A stretch of DNA of 64,000 nt from Gammaproteobacteria bacterium. Lineage in GTDB: Bacteria; Pseudomonadota; Gammaproteobacteria; Xanthomonadales; SZUA-36. Under the pieces are notes generated by a model. The model was not told where the DNA came from, did not search any database, and worked only from the letters and a program-made list of their open reading frames with translations. Below, one piece after another: positions 1-6,769 of the stretch. Position 1 is the first letter of the stretch. Each line of letters opens with the position of its first letter. The DNA lies in contig JAJFLB010000018.1 of assembly GCA_021772915.1 (NCBI GenBank), forward strand, positions 124,001-188,000, read 5' to 3'. Made by a program: the position numbers and the translations under genes.

Positions 1-453
1 AAACCAGCCATGATGTTGCGTGAGGTTCTGTTTCCAGACTTGACGCGCATGCTGCACAACAATGCAAAAGGATTTCATGAATTGGGATTCAAAGCTGTTG
101 TGGTTGCTGGTGTTGCAGGTCTGGTGCTGGTCATGCTCTCAATCCCGGCTGCCACACCCATTCTCGGGATCATTGGTCAGGAATATACGCCGGCAGCGCC
201 CTTGTTGACCTTGATGTTGGTTGCGGCAACGTTTGAGTTGGCGGGTTCACCTTTGCGGGCTGCTGCGTATGCTATGGGCAGGGTTGCCCAGGTGTTGCGT
301 ATTCACGTGCTCAGTGTGTCGATCTATTTCGGCCTGTTCTATCTCCTCACCCCGGTAGTGGGGCTTAAGAGTCCGGGTGTGGCCGCGAGTATAGGGTCTC
401 TGCTGACCTTGTTGTTGATGCTGAAGATGGTGCAATCAACCCGTAGTGAGTGA
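1..453 (+). CDS. Polysaccharide flippase, C-terminal end (partial)
   Basis: The frame is open from base 1 with no stop before the TGA at 451-453, so the gene begins outside the window. The visible 150 residues are very hydrophobic and hold about four membrane segments. A charged stretch (LFPDLTRM) is followed by a run of transmembrane helices and a short basic tail ending STRSE. This pattern fits the last helices of an MATE/Wzx-type oligosaccharide flippase (polysaccharide_synt_C-like), which moves lipid-linked sugar units across the inner membrane. It is transcribed toward the sphingolipid-like genes, which read the opposite way, so it is probably not part of their operon. The family assignment rests on hydrophobicity and general resemblance only; another multi-span membrane protein is possible. 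Confidence 0.6.
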   Translation, partial: KPAMMLREVLFPDLTRMLHNNAKGFHELGFKAVVVAGVAGLVLVMLSIPAATPILGIIGQEYTPAAPLLTLMLVAATFELAGSPLRAAAYAMGRVAQVLRIHVLSVSIYFGLFYLLTPVVGLKSPGVAASIGSLLTLLLMLKMVQSTRSE

Positions 454-505
454 CAAGTTCAATCGCAGATAAATGGACGGGCCCTCATCTCTGCGGCTTT
501 ACAGA

Positions 506-1681
506 TTAACGTGGCAATTCCGAAAACACCTTGATGATGGTTTCGATTTGATCGGTTGAGTGGGCCGCGCTGAGGCTGCAACGCAGAAAACTGGCACCAC
601 CGGGGGTCGCCGGCGGCAACATCAGGTTGACGTATACACCCGCTTTCAGCAAATGATTCCAACTGGCAAGCGCCTTGACCTTGTCCTGGATACGAACCGC
701 CACGACCGGACTGACTTCCGGTCCCAGCTCAAACCCAATTTCCTTCAGACCGTTGTAAAGACGCCTGGCGTTTGACCACAACGAACTTCTCAATTTTGGT
801 CTGGAACGTAATTGTCGCAGGGCCTCACGGGTTGTGGCGACCACTGACGGGCTGGGCGAAGCGGTGAATATGAATGGACGGGACACATAACGAATCAATC
901 TCAGTTCCTCGTGCGGGGAAACGCAAAAACCCCCCATGGCGCCCAGGCTCTTACTGAAGGTGCCGACAGTAAAGTCGACCTTGTCCAGCACGCCCTGTTC
1001 CTCTGCCACTCCGCAACCACGGTCACCATATACCCCCAGAGAATGTGCTTCATCCACCAACAAACAGCAACCAAAACGCTCCTTGAGCGCCACAATTTCG
1101 AGCAACGGGGCGCAATCACCCAACACACTGTACAAGCCTTCTGTAACTATCAAACAGCGACCCGCACGGGCCTCAAGGCGAGCGAGCCGTCTTTCCAGGC
1201 TGATCACGTCGTTATGCCTGAAACGGAATACGTCTGCTCCACTCATGCGACAACCGTCGTACAAACTGGCGTGCGCATCAGAGTCCAGCAATACGACGTC
1301 ACCCACCTCTAATAACGCCGTCAGGACGCCGAGGTTGGCCGCGTAACCCGTCGAGAAAACCAGGGCCTCAGGGCATCCGAAAAAATCGGCCAGTTCCTGC
1401 TCCAGCGCCAGATGGCCCGCATAACTGCCATTTGCCATACGTGAACCCGTGGTGCCACTACCCTGGGACTCAAGCGCGGTGACGCCTGCAGCAACACAAT
1501 CGGGATCAAAGGTTAGTCCGAGGTAGTTATTGGTACCGGCGAGTATGGTCTTACGTCCCTGAACCACACCTTCAGTTGCCGAGTTGATGGCATCAAAAAC
1601 AACTGCTGTCGGATCAAGGCCACCGTTGGCCAAACCTGTGCGGAGTTCCCTTGCTACGGAAAATTTATCCAGCAGAGACAT
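506..1681 (-). CDS. spt: Serine palmitoyltransferase-like alpha-oxoamine synthase
   Basis: A 391-residue PLP-dependent enzyme that would condense serine with a long acyl thioester to give 3-ketosphinganine, the first step of sphingolipid synthesis. Visible features are the fold-type I core, GSGTTGSRMANG near residue 74, the PLP-stacking His137 (DAHASLYD), Asp210 and His213 (DEAHSLGVYG), and the PLP lysine Lys244 (TFSKSLGAMGG). The segment EGLYSVLGD near 181 matches soluble bacterial serine palmitoyltransferases rather than 8-amino-7-oxononanoate synthase, whose motif resembles GVFSMDGD. The neighbours are an acyl carrier protein, a CerR-like reductase and an acyl-AMP ligase, the same set found in Caulobacter ceramide synthesis; no biotin or threonine-degradation genes are nearby. 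BioF or Kbl are the alternatives. The family is certain; the substrate is inferred from motifs and context. Confidence 0.82.
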   Translation of the reverse strand: MSLLDKFSVARELRTGLANGGLDPTAVVFDAINSATEGVVQGRKTILAGTNNYLGLTFDPDCVAAGVTALESQGSGTTGSRMANGSYAGHLALEQELADFFGCPEALVFSTGYAANLGVLTALLEVGDVVLLDSDAHASLYDGCRMSGADVFRFRHNDVISLERRLARLEARAGRCLIVTEGLYSVLGDCAPLLEIVALKERFGCCLLVDEAHSLGVYGDRGCGVAEEQGVLDKVDFTVGTFSKSLGAMGGFCVSPHEELRLIRYVSRPFIFTASPSPSVVATTREALRQLRSRPKLRSSLWSNARRLYNGLKEIGFELGPEVSPVVAVRIQDKVKALASWNHLLKAGVYVNLMLPPATPGGASFLRCSLSAAHSTDQIETIIKVFSELPR

Positions 1682-1839
1682 GGACCAGACCCGTCAGGAC
1701 AGAGTGCAAAAGCCTTAGGCGTAGGGGCCGCTTCCAGATTTTCTGACTACACAATGAATTTATCATTTTGTTGTTCGCCGTGATGAAGTTTTCGGGCCAG
1801 ACCGGAATCAAGTTGGTGAGGACGGACCTGGTGCTCTAT

Positions 1840-2190
1840 CTACCCCACAAATTCCGAATGAGCAGCAATTACAACACCGGCCAGGTCAGTAATGGTATGT
1901 GTATTTGACAGACTTTCGAGGTCAATGGCCACATCGAAATGGTCTTCCACTTCCAGCATGAACTCCATCACCTGAAAAGAGTCAAGCTGCAGTTCCGTGA
2001 CCATGTTAGTCGTGGGCTTGATTTTTTGTCTGCAAAACGGTGAATTGACCCAGTTATTCTTGAGGTATTGTGTCAGGATGTCAGCGAGTGTTTCACTCAC
2101 CGCTTCAATCGAGTATTTCAAACATATCTCCGTCAGAATTTGACTGCAGTGATTAGGGATTGTAGCGCAGGACGCAATGATTGTGTGCAT
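1840..2190 (-). CDS. Acyl carrier protein (sphingolipid-type)
   Basis: A 116-residue protein whose second half is an acyl carrier domain. LDSFQVMEFMLEVEDHF contains the phosphopantetheine-accepting serine (Ser71) in the DS motif, followed by the acidic recognition helix. The segment SETLADILTQYL near residue 32 looks like the first ACP helix; the roughly 30 residues before it are longer than in a usual 80-residue ACP, so a later non-ATG start is possible. It lies between the reductase and the serine palmitoyltransferase-like gene on the same strand. In Caulobacter a dedicated ACP in this position carries the acyl group used by serine palmitoyltransferase; the same role is inferred here. The ATG is preceded by GGAAAG about 10 bases upstream, next to a REP-like hairpin in the leader. 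Confidence 0.8.
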   Translation of the reverse strand: MHTIIASCATIPNHCSQILTEICLKYSIEAVSETLADILTQYLKNNWVNSPFCRQKIKPTTNMVTELQLDSFQVMEFMLEVEDHFDVAIDLESLSNTHTITDLAGVVIAAHSEFVG

Positions 2191-2204
2191 CAGCTAAAAA
2201 CTTT

Positions 2205-2235
2205 CCGACGAGCAAGCTCGCTGGTCCCAGTGTAA
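2205..2235. repeat. REP-like palindrome, degenerate copy
   Basis: CCGACGAGCAAGCTCG followed by CTGGTCCCAG resembles the better-preserved palindrome at 61941-61966 (CCGACGAGCAAGTTCGTCGG then TCCTAC). Read on the minus strand the better copy has the REP layout of a GTAG-like tetranucleotide followed by a short hairpin. This copy sits in the leader just upstream of the acyl carrier protein start codon. Assignment is by visual similarity only. Confidence 0.45.
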
Positions 2236-2258
2236 CCTATCGCATCAGGTCACGTGCT

Positions 2259-2280
2259 TATCACCTTGAAGGGGTGCCAG
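2259..2280. repeat. Solo end of the large structured repeat
   Basis: TATCACCTTGAAGGGGTGCC matches the right terminal repeat of the full elements (TATCACCTTGAAGGAGCAC) with a few changes. No matching left end or internal part is present, so this is a relic or solo end. It lies two bases from the hairpin repeat at 2283-2336. Confidence 0.5.
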
Positions 2281-2282
2281 GG

Positions 2283-2336
2283 TTAGGGGCCATTCTCACA
2301 CACCGGTCTACGCTGTTGTGTGAGAACGGCTCCTAG
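2283..2336. repeat. CTAG-bounded hairpin repeat, short form
   Basis: A near-perfect hairpin with arms containing ATTCTCACACA and TGTGTGAGAAC. It begins TTAGGGG, ends CTCCTAG, and has a short loop with TACGCTGTT. The right-hand CTAG supplies the TAG stop codon of the reductase gene read on the minus strand. Related copies lie at 24245-24301 and 41517-41649. It could also act as a weak transcription terminator inside the operon, although it has no T-tract. Confidence 0.8.
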
Positions 2337-3259
2337 ATATCGCAAAACAATTGCTGTATCCCGCGACTCAGATCAATCGAGGGTTCCCAACCAGTCGCAG
2401 CCGAAAACTGGCGGTTGTCGCACAACCACTGTGGCTGTATCAGTTCACGGACCTTGCCGGGAGTCAGCATGGGCGCATAACCAAGCACCATTGACAGCAG
2501 CAGGTTAATACGCGCGGCAAAATTCAGTAAAAACCGTGGAATTTTCAACAATCGAAATTTCCCTGGGGTGATCGTCTCGCCAATGGATGACCAGTCGTAA
2601 CCACCAGATCTGCCATCGTCAATGGAGTAGGTTTTGTGCACACAGTGTTGCCATGCTCCAAGCCAATCAACCACCGCCCTCGCCAGGTCATCGACATGCA
2701 ATAATGACAAACGTTGTTCGCGTGAACCAGCGTGTGTGAGCAAGCCTCGTCTCGCCATTTTGAACAGTGGCAACATTTCAGTATCACCGGGCCCGTAAAC
2801 AGCTGGCGGACGTAGTATTGCCCAGGACAATAATGGCTTGCCCAACACCAATTGCTCACCTTCAAATTTACTATGGGCATAATCGGAAAGCTGTGGTTTG
2901 CTTGCCGCCAAGGAGGATACCAATAGCAAGGGTGGAGCATTAGGTGTTTGCTCGAGGGCACTGAGCATGGCCTTGACACCGATGATGTTCGCGGCAGAGA
3001 AGTCTGCTGGCCGGCGGCCTCTGACACTGCCTGCGCAATAGACAACGGCATCACAATCGGCAACGACGGCACTCACGCCGAGTTCATCCGAAAGCGCCAC
3101 TGGCTCTTTTCGACAGGCCGATGGCAGCTGTATTCTTGAATGCTTTTCCGGACGAACCATTGCCCGGACCGAATGGCCCTGCCGTAGCAGTTCGGAAATC
3201 ACGCGTCGCCCGATAAAGCCGGTTGCCCCGGTTACGAGAACTGTGTATGACACCGACAA
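2333..3259 (-). CDS. cerR: NAD(P)-dependent reductase, CerR-like (3-ketosphinganine reductase candidate)
   Basis: A 308-residue extended short-chain dehydrogenase/epimerase-family protein. The nucleotide-binding motif TGATGFIG starts at residue 10. The catalytic pair is Tyr127 and Lys131 (YAHSK), with upstream serines in LLVSSLAAS. The C-terminal half is variable, as expected for the substrate domain. In Caulobacter an epimerase-like protein of this kind, CerR, is implicated in ceramide synthesis as the 3-ketosphinganine or oxidised-ceramide reductase. The same order of acyl-activating enzyme, reductase, ACP and serine palmitoyltransferase occurs here. It starts 15 bases after the acyl-AMP ligase ends. 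Its TAG stop lies within the CTAG end of a repeat hairpin. A sugar-nucleotide epimerase role is the main alternative. Confidence 0.7.
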   Translation of the reverse strand: MSVSYTVLVTGATGFIGRRVISELLRQGHSVRAMVRPEKHSRIQLPSACRKEPVALSDELGVSAVVADCDAVVYCAGSVRGRRPADFSAANIIGVKAMLSALEQTPNAPPLLLVSSLAASKPQLSDYAHSKFEGEQLVLGKPLLSWAILRPPAVYGPGDTEMLPLFKMARRGLLTHAGSREQRLSLLHVDDLARAVVDWLGAWQHCVHKTYSIDDGRSGGYDWSSIGETITPGKFRLLKIPRFLLNFAARINLLLSMVLGYAPMLTPGKVRELIQPQWLCDNRQFSAATGWEPSIDLSRGIQQLFCDI

Positions 3260-3274
3260 GGGTGTACCCGCAAA

Positions 3275-5041
3275 TCAGGCTGTTTGTGTGTCAGTAGCTC
3301 TTGCTGCTGAATGTTCTACACCCTGCAAGGTCTTGCGTGCAAGGAAGCCCTGCTTGGATTGAGAACGGGATAGCTTGCCAGATGATGTCCTGGGTAAGGT
3401 GCCGCGTGGAGTTAAATCAATCAGCACGTTAATGCCAAAATGAGTGTGTATGACGCGACTTATCTCGTCAATAATGAGCTGTCGTTTTTGCTGATCCTTT
3501 TCACGGGTTTCAACCACTAACACCGCTTGCTCATCTTGTCCATCTGCGCTTACTGAGAACGCGGCCACGCCACCGAGTTTTACGCCATCGGTCTGTTCGG
3601 CCAGAACTTCAAGGTCGTAGGGCCAGATATTGCGCCCCCTGATAATGATGACATCTTTACTGCGGGAGGTGATATACACATGGTCCCCCGTACGGTATCC
3701 GATATCACCGGTATTCAGCCAACCATCATCTGACAGCACCTCAGCAGTAGATTTTTCGTCTCTGAAGTACCCACGCATGACACTGGGGCCCTTGAGATAA
3801 ATGTGGCCACATCGCCGGTCATCCAGCTCATTACCGTCATCGTCAATAATTGCAAATTCAAAACCCGGCAAGAGCTTTCCGCAATCAACGTAGGCAGAAA
3901 CAGCGGCAGCGTCCCCATTTGAAGGCCTTGCTTCACCCGTATGGGCCATTATCTTCTTATCGACTACATCGATGTTCAGACCTTTGCCCAGCGGTGCAAA
4001 ACTGGTTGCAAGCACACACTCGGCCATGCCGTAGCAGGCGACGAACGAGGCTTGATCGAAACCGCTGGGTTGAAGAATTTTCGCAAACGCCATCAATGGA
4101 ACCGGATTGATGCGTTCGGCGCCGACGCAAGCCGCACGCCAGTGACTCAGGTCATAACCCTCAACATCGGCAGGCCGTAATCGCCGGGCGCATAGCGCGT
4201 AACCAAATGTCGGTGCTGATGATACTGTGCCCCGATTGTCGGAGAGAATTTTCAGCCAAAGTCTCGGGCGCATGGCAAATGTTTTTGAACCAAGAAAATC
4301 AACAGATAGCTGACCAATTAATGGAACCAGAATAAACCCGACCAAACCCATATCATGATAAAAGGGCAGCCATGAAACAAAACGATCTTCAGCCCCCAAC
4401 TTCAATCCGAAGCGGGCAATTTCCACCAGGTTGTTGAGTACCGTTTTTTGCGTTATCTCAACACCGCGTGGAAAACTGGTGCTCCCCGAGGTGTATTGCA
4501 GGTAGGCCGGTTCATCCGCTCCCAGAGGAATAAAGTCCATTTCGGCCTCAGGCAAAGCTTCAAATTCTCTTTGCTTTCCAGCCATAACCAATTTCAGACC
4601 CTGTACCGCCTCTGTCATGAAATTGGCATGTGTGTCCGGGGCCACGACGATGGACACGCCGCAACTCTTCAGCATCTGTCGGACCTGACTTACATAGGCG
4701 CCATGCGCTCCCAGTTGAATGCCCGCCGGCAACGCCACCGGAATCAATCCAGCATACTGGCAGGCAAAAAAGAACCGGTGAAACATAGGCTCTGTTTCGG
4801 CAATGATGCCCACCCGCGACCCGCGCTCACAGCCAAGACTGAGCAACTTCCTCGCCAGGACCTTTGCCTGATCCATCAGGTCAGCGTAACGCAGTACGGC
4901 AGACAAGCGACCACGGCCATCGTAAAAGTTATAGCCCGTATCACCTTGCGCTGCGTACTCGAGAGCATCCACGAGATTGGAGTACCCAGTGAATTTTACC
5001 GGTAAGGATTTGTTGGTTTTTGTCGGCTTCATTGGAATCAT
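3275..5041 (-). CDS. Fatty acyl-AMP ligase / acyl-ACP synthetase
   Basis: An adenylate-forming enzyme that would activate a fatty acid as acyl-AMP and pass it to a phosphopantetheine carrier, probably the ACP encoded two genes downstream. Visible motifs are the P-loop YTSGSTSFPRGVEI, the WLPFYHDMGLVGF motif typical of fatty acyl-AMP ligases, the NTGDIGY ADP-binding aspartate, RGRNIWPYDLE at the hinge, and the C-terminal LPRTSSGKLSR with the catalytic lysine. I start at the first ATG (5039-5041); the frame extends to a GTG at 5069-5071, and another ATG lies at 5030-5032. None has a strong ribosome site. The 268-bp gap upstream to the hydroxylase gene is AT-rich and probably holds the operon promoter, but I cannot fix its boxes. 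Confidence 0.83.
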   Translation of the reverse strand: MIPMKPTKTNKSLPVKFTGYSNLVDALEYAAQGDTGYNFYDGRGRLSAVLRYADLMDQAKVLARKLLSLGCERGSRVGIIAETEPMFHRFFFACQYAGLIPVALPAGIQLGAHGAYVSQVRQMLKSCGVSIVVAPDTHANFMTEAVQGLKLVMAGKQREFEALPEAEMDFIPLGADEPAYLQYTSGSTSFPRGVEITQKTVLNNLVEIARFGLKLGAEDRFVSWLPFYHDMGLVGFILVPLIGQLSVDFLGSKTFAMRPRLWLKILSDNRGTVSSAPTFGYALCARRLRPADVEGYDLSHWRAACVGAERINPVPLMAFAKILQPSGFDQASFVACYGMAECVLATSFAPLGKGLNIDVVDKKIMAHTGEARPSNGDAAAVSAYVDCGKLLPGFEFAIIDDDGNELDDRRCGHIYLKGPSVMRGYFRDEKSTAEVLSDDGWLNTGDIGYRTGDHVYITSRSKDVIIIRGRNIWPYDLEVLAEQTDGVKLGGVAAFSVSADGQDEQAVLVVETREKDQQKRQLIIDEISRVIHTHFGINVLIDLTPRGTLPRTSSGKLSRSQSKQGFLARKTLQGVEHSAARATDTQTA

Positions 5042-5309
5042 TTGCACTGTACCCACATGCAGTTTCCCCACCCCAAAATGGTTTTGGTATTAATAGCCAA
5101 ACAGGGCTCTTTGATGATTTTCTTGGCTGACAATCTGTCGTTATTCACAAGCCTGGTTCTCTCCCCACCAATGCTTACAGCATGTAATTTTCGCAGAATT
5201 AACAAATCCAATCGTTAATTAAATGTAAATTACGCATTTTTTTCACGCGAAATATTCTATTGATGCAGGCGCAATTAGCGCAATTCTACCAAATTACGCA
5301 CCAAAAAAA

Positions 5310-5966
5310 CTACTTCTGGACTTTATTTTGTTTCTGCAGCGTCCCAAACACCCGGTCCCAGACAGACGATGAAACACCGTAACCACTGCTGGTATCCCTG
5401 AAGTGATGATCCAGGTGATGTTTCCACCTCTTCTTGAGCCATGGGTTTTGTGGTATTCGGACATGGTGAATACTGTAATGGGTCATATCGTAGCCAAGGT
5501 AGCCCGCCATAAACCCGGCAAAAAACCCCCACACATGCTCATCAAATATGGCGTAGAAAACCAAAAATATCAAAAACGTGATCAACAGACTGAGCGCCAC
5601 CGGCATCACCAGCCGGTCCTTGTCATTCGGATACTGGTGGTGCACACCGTGAAAGAGGAACACCAACCGCTCCTGAAAAACACCTCTTGGAGAGTAGTGA
5701 AAAACAAAGCGATGCAAGGTGTACTCAAACAAAGTCCAGAAGACAAGGCCTGACAAGACCAACAACCCGAAAGTCGAGGTATTCACACCGACAGCAAAGT
5801 TTTTCCAGACTGAAAACATGATCAACGGCAGGTAAACCAATAGTACGGTCCGTGGGGATATTCTGCTAAGACGTTCCAGTATCCGGCTCTCGAATAGCCT
5901 GATTTCCCCTTTTTGAGGTGCCATGTGTTGAGGGATTCGTTGCAGACGGGCATTGTCCATATTCAT
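5310..5966 (-). CDS. Membrane fatty-acid hydroxylase superfamily protein
   Basis: A 218-residue integral membrane di-iron oxygenase. Histidine boxes occur in order: HRFVFH, HGVHHQYP, HYSIHH and HHLDHHF, separated by hydrophobic helices, then YGVSSSVWDRVFGT at the end. This is the layout of the sterol desaturase/fatty-acid hydroxylase superfamily. Eukaryotic FA2H and yeast Scs7, which 2-hydroxylate ceramide acyl chains, belong to the same group, and YGVSSSVWDRVFGT resembles their C-terminal motif. It lies upstream of the sphingolipid-like genes on the same strand but is separated from them by 268 bp, so co-transcription is uncertain. Hydroxylation of a sphingolipid acyl chain is an inference from context; beta-carotene or sterol-type substrates are alternatives. 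Confidence 0.78.
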   Translation of the reverse strand: MNMDNARLQRIPQHMAPQKGEIRLFESRILERLSRISPRTVLLVYLPLIMFSVWKNFAVGVNTSTFGLLVLSGLVFWTLFEYTLHRFVFHYSPRGVFQERLVFLFHGVHHQYPNDKDRLVMPVALSLLITFLIFLVFYAIFDEHVWGFFAGFMAGYLGYDMTHYSIHHVRIPQNPWLKKRWKHHLDHHFRDTSSGYGVSSSVWDRVFGTLQKQNKVQK

Positions 5967-5978
5967 GAAACCACTTGC

Positions 5979-6068
5979 TTAGAATTTAAAGGGAAGCCCG
6001 GCGAGCCCGTGGATGAACCAGAACCCTCCGAACAAAGAGCAGCTTAACAGAATTTCCAACATCCCCAT
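5979..6068 (-). CDS. Possible 29-residue hydrophobic peptide
   Basis: Between tsaB and the hydroxylase gene, the minus strand carries ATG GGG ATG ... TAA encoding 29 residues, beginning MGMLEILLSCSLFGG and ending GLPFKF. The peptide is hydrophobic throughout and could form one short membrane helix. It fills most of the intergenic gap and reads in the direction of its neighbours. No ribosome site is convincing and I recognise no family. It may be a chance frame. Confidence 0.22.
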   Translation of the reverse strand: MGMLEILLSCSLFGGFWFIHGLAGLPFKF

Positions 6069-6079
6069 ATCACCGATTA

Positions 6080-6769
6080 TCACTGATCAGCTGACTTTTT
6101 CGCCACGTTATTGCGTAAGTAAACCGGCTGTGCCAACTCGGCGGGTAGCGCTTCGTTGCTGTGAAGCCAACTGAGCCCCAAGGTCAATACGGTCGATGCC
6201 CTGGGCCAGATAGACACTTCGATGCCGGTCAGCTGCTCACCAAGTTCAGATAATACCGGGTAACGGTCGAAACCTATACCCACACCCTGGACTGCTCCAC
6301 TGCCGACAATCCGAACGTCTTCAGGAGCACAGACTCTTTCATCAGCGACCGGCATCATGATGCCATCATTGTTGAGACTGAATTGAGCCGTGAAAACTTC
6401 CTGCATGCGTGCATCCAGAGCAACCAATACTGAACGGGCTCCCATTCCGGCTGCACGCTGTGCCGTTGCAGCCAGGCTCGACACTGGCACTACCGGACAA
6501 CTTGCCGCCCACGCCAGCCCCTGCACAGCGCCGATCCCGATACGAAGACTGGTAAAACTCCCGGGGCCACAGCTAAACGCAATGGCATCAAGTGACCCAA
6601 AGCTGATACCGGACTCCGCCAGCAGTTCACCCACCCACGGCAACAATAGTTCAGCGTGTTGCCTTGGTGCATGACGATAACGCTCCAGAACATTCCCGTT
6701 AACTGTCAGGGCGACAGAACAGGCTTCACTTGCAGTTTCAATTGCCAGTAATGTCATCTGACCACTCAT
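6080..6769 (-). CDS. tsaB: TsaB, tRNA threonylcarbamoyladenosine biosynthesis
   Basis: The non-catalytic ASKHA-fold partner of TsaD in the TsaBDE complex, which makes the t6A modification at position 37 of ANN-decoding tRNAs. The N-terminus LLAIETASEACSVAL, the segment HAELLLPWVGELL, and AFSCGPGSFTSLRIGIG are family hallmarks. I start at the ATG at 6767-6769, which overlaps the yoaA stop as ATGA and gives 229 residues, the normal length; the frame stays open further upstream, but that lies inside yoaA. A second ATG (6755-6757, MTLLAIE) is also possible. The yoaA-tsaB adjacency is the same as in E. coli. Confidence 0.93.
   Translation of the reverse strand: MSGQMTLLAIETASEACSVALTVNGNVLERYRHAPRQHAELLLPWVGELLAESGISFGSLDAIAFSCGPGSFTSLRIGIGAVQGLAWAASCPVVPVSSLAATAQRAAGMGARSVLVALDARMQEVFTAQFSLNNDGIMMPVADERVCAPEDVRIVGSGAVQGVGIGFDRYPVLSELGEQLTGIEVSIWPRASTVLTLGLSWLHSNEALPAELAQPVYLRNNVAKKSADQ

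Noticed and set aside
506-1681. Reading the PLP enzyme as BioF (8-amino-7-oxononanoate synthase) or Kbl
   Set aside because: The EGLYS motif and the ACP, reductase and acyl-AMP ligase neighbours fit serine palmitoyltransferase; no biotin or threonine-catabolism genes are adjacent. Still listed as an alternative because substrate cannot be proven from sequence.
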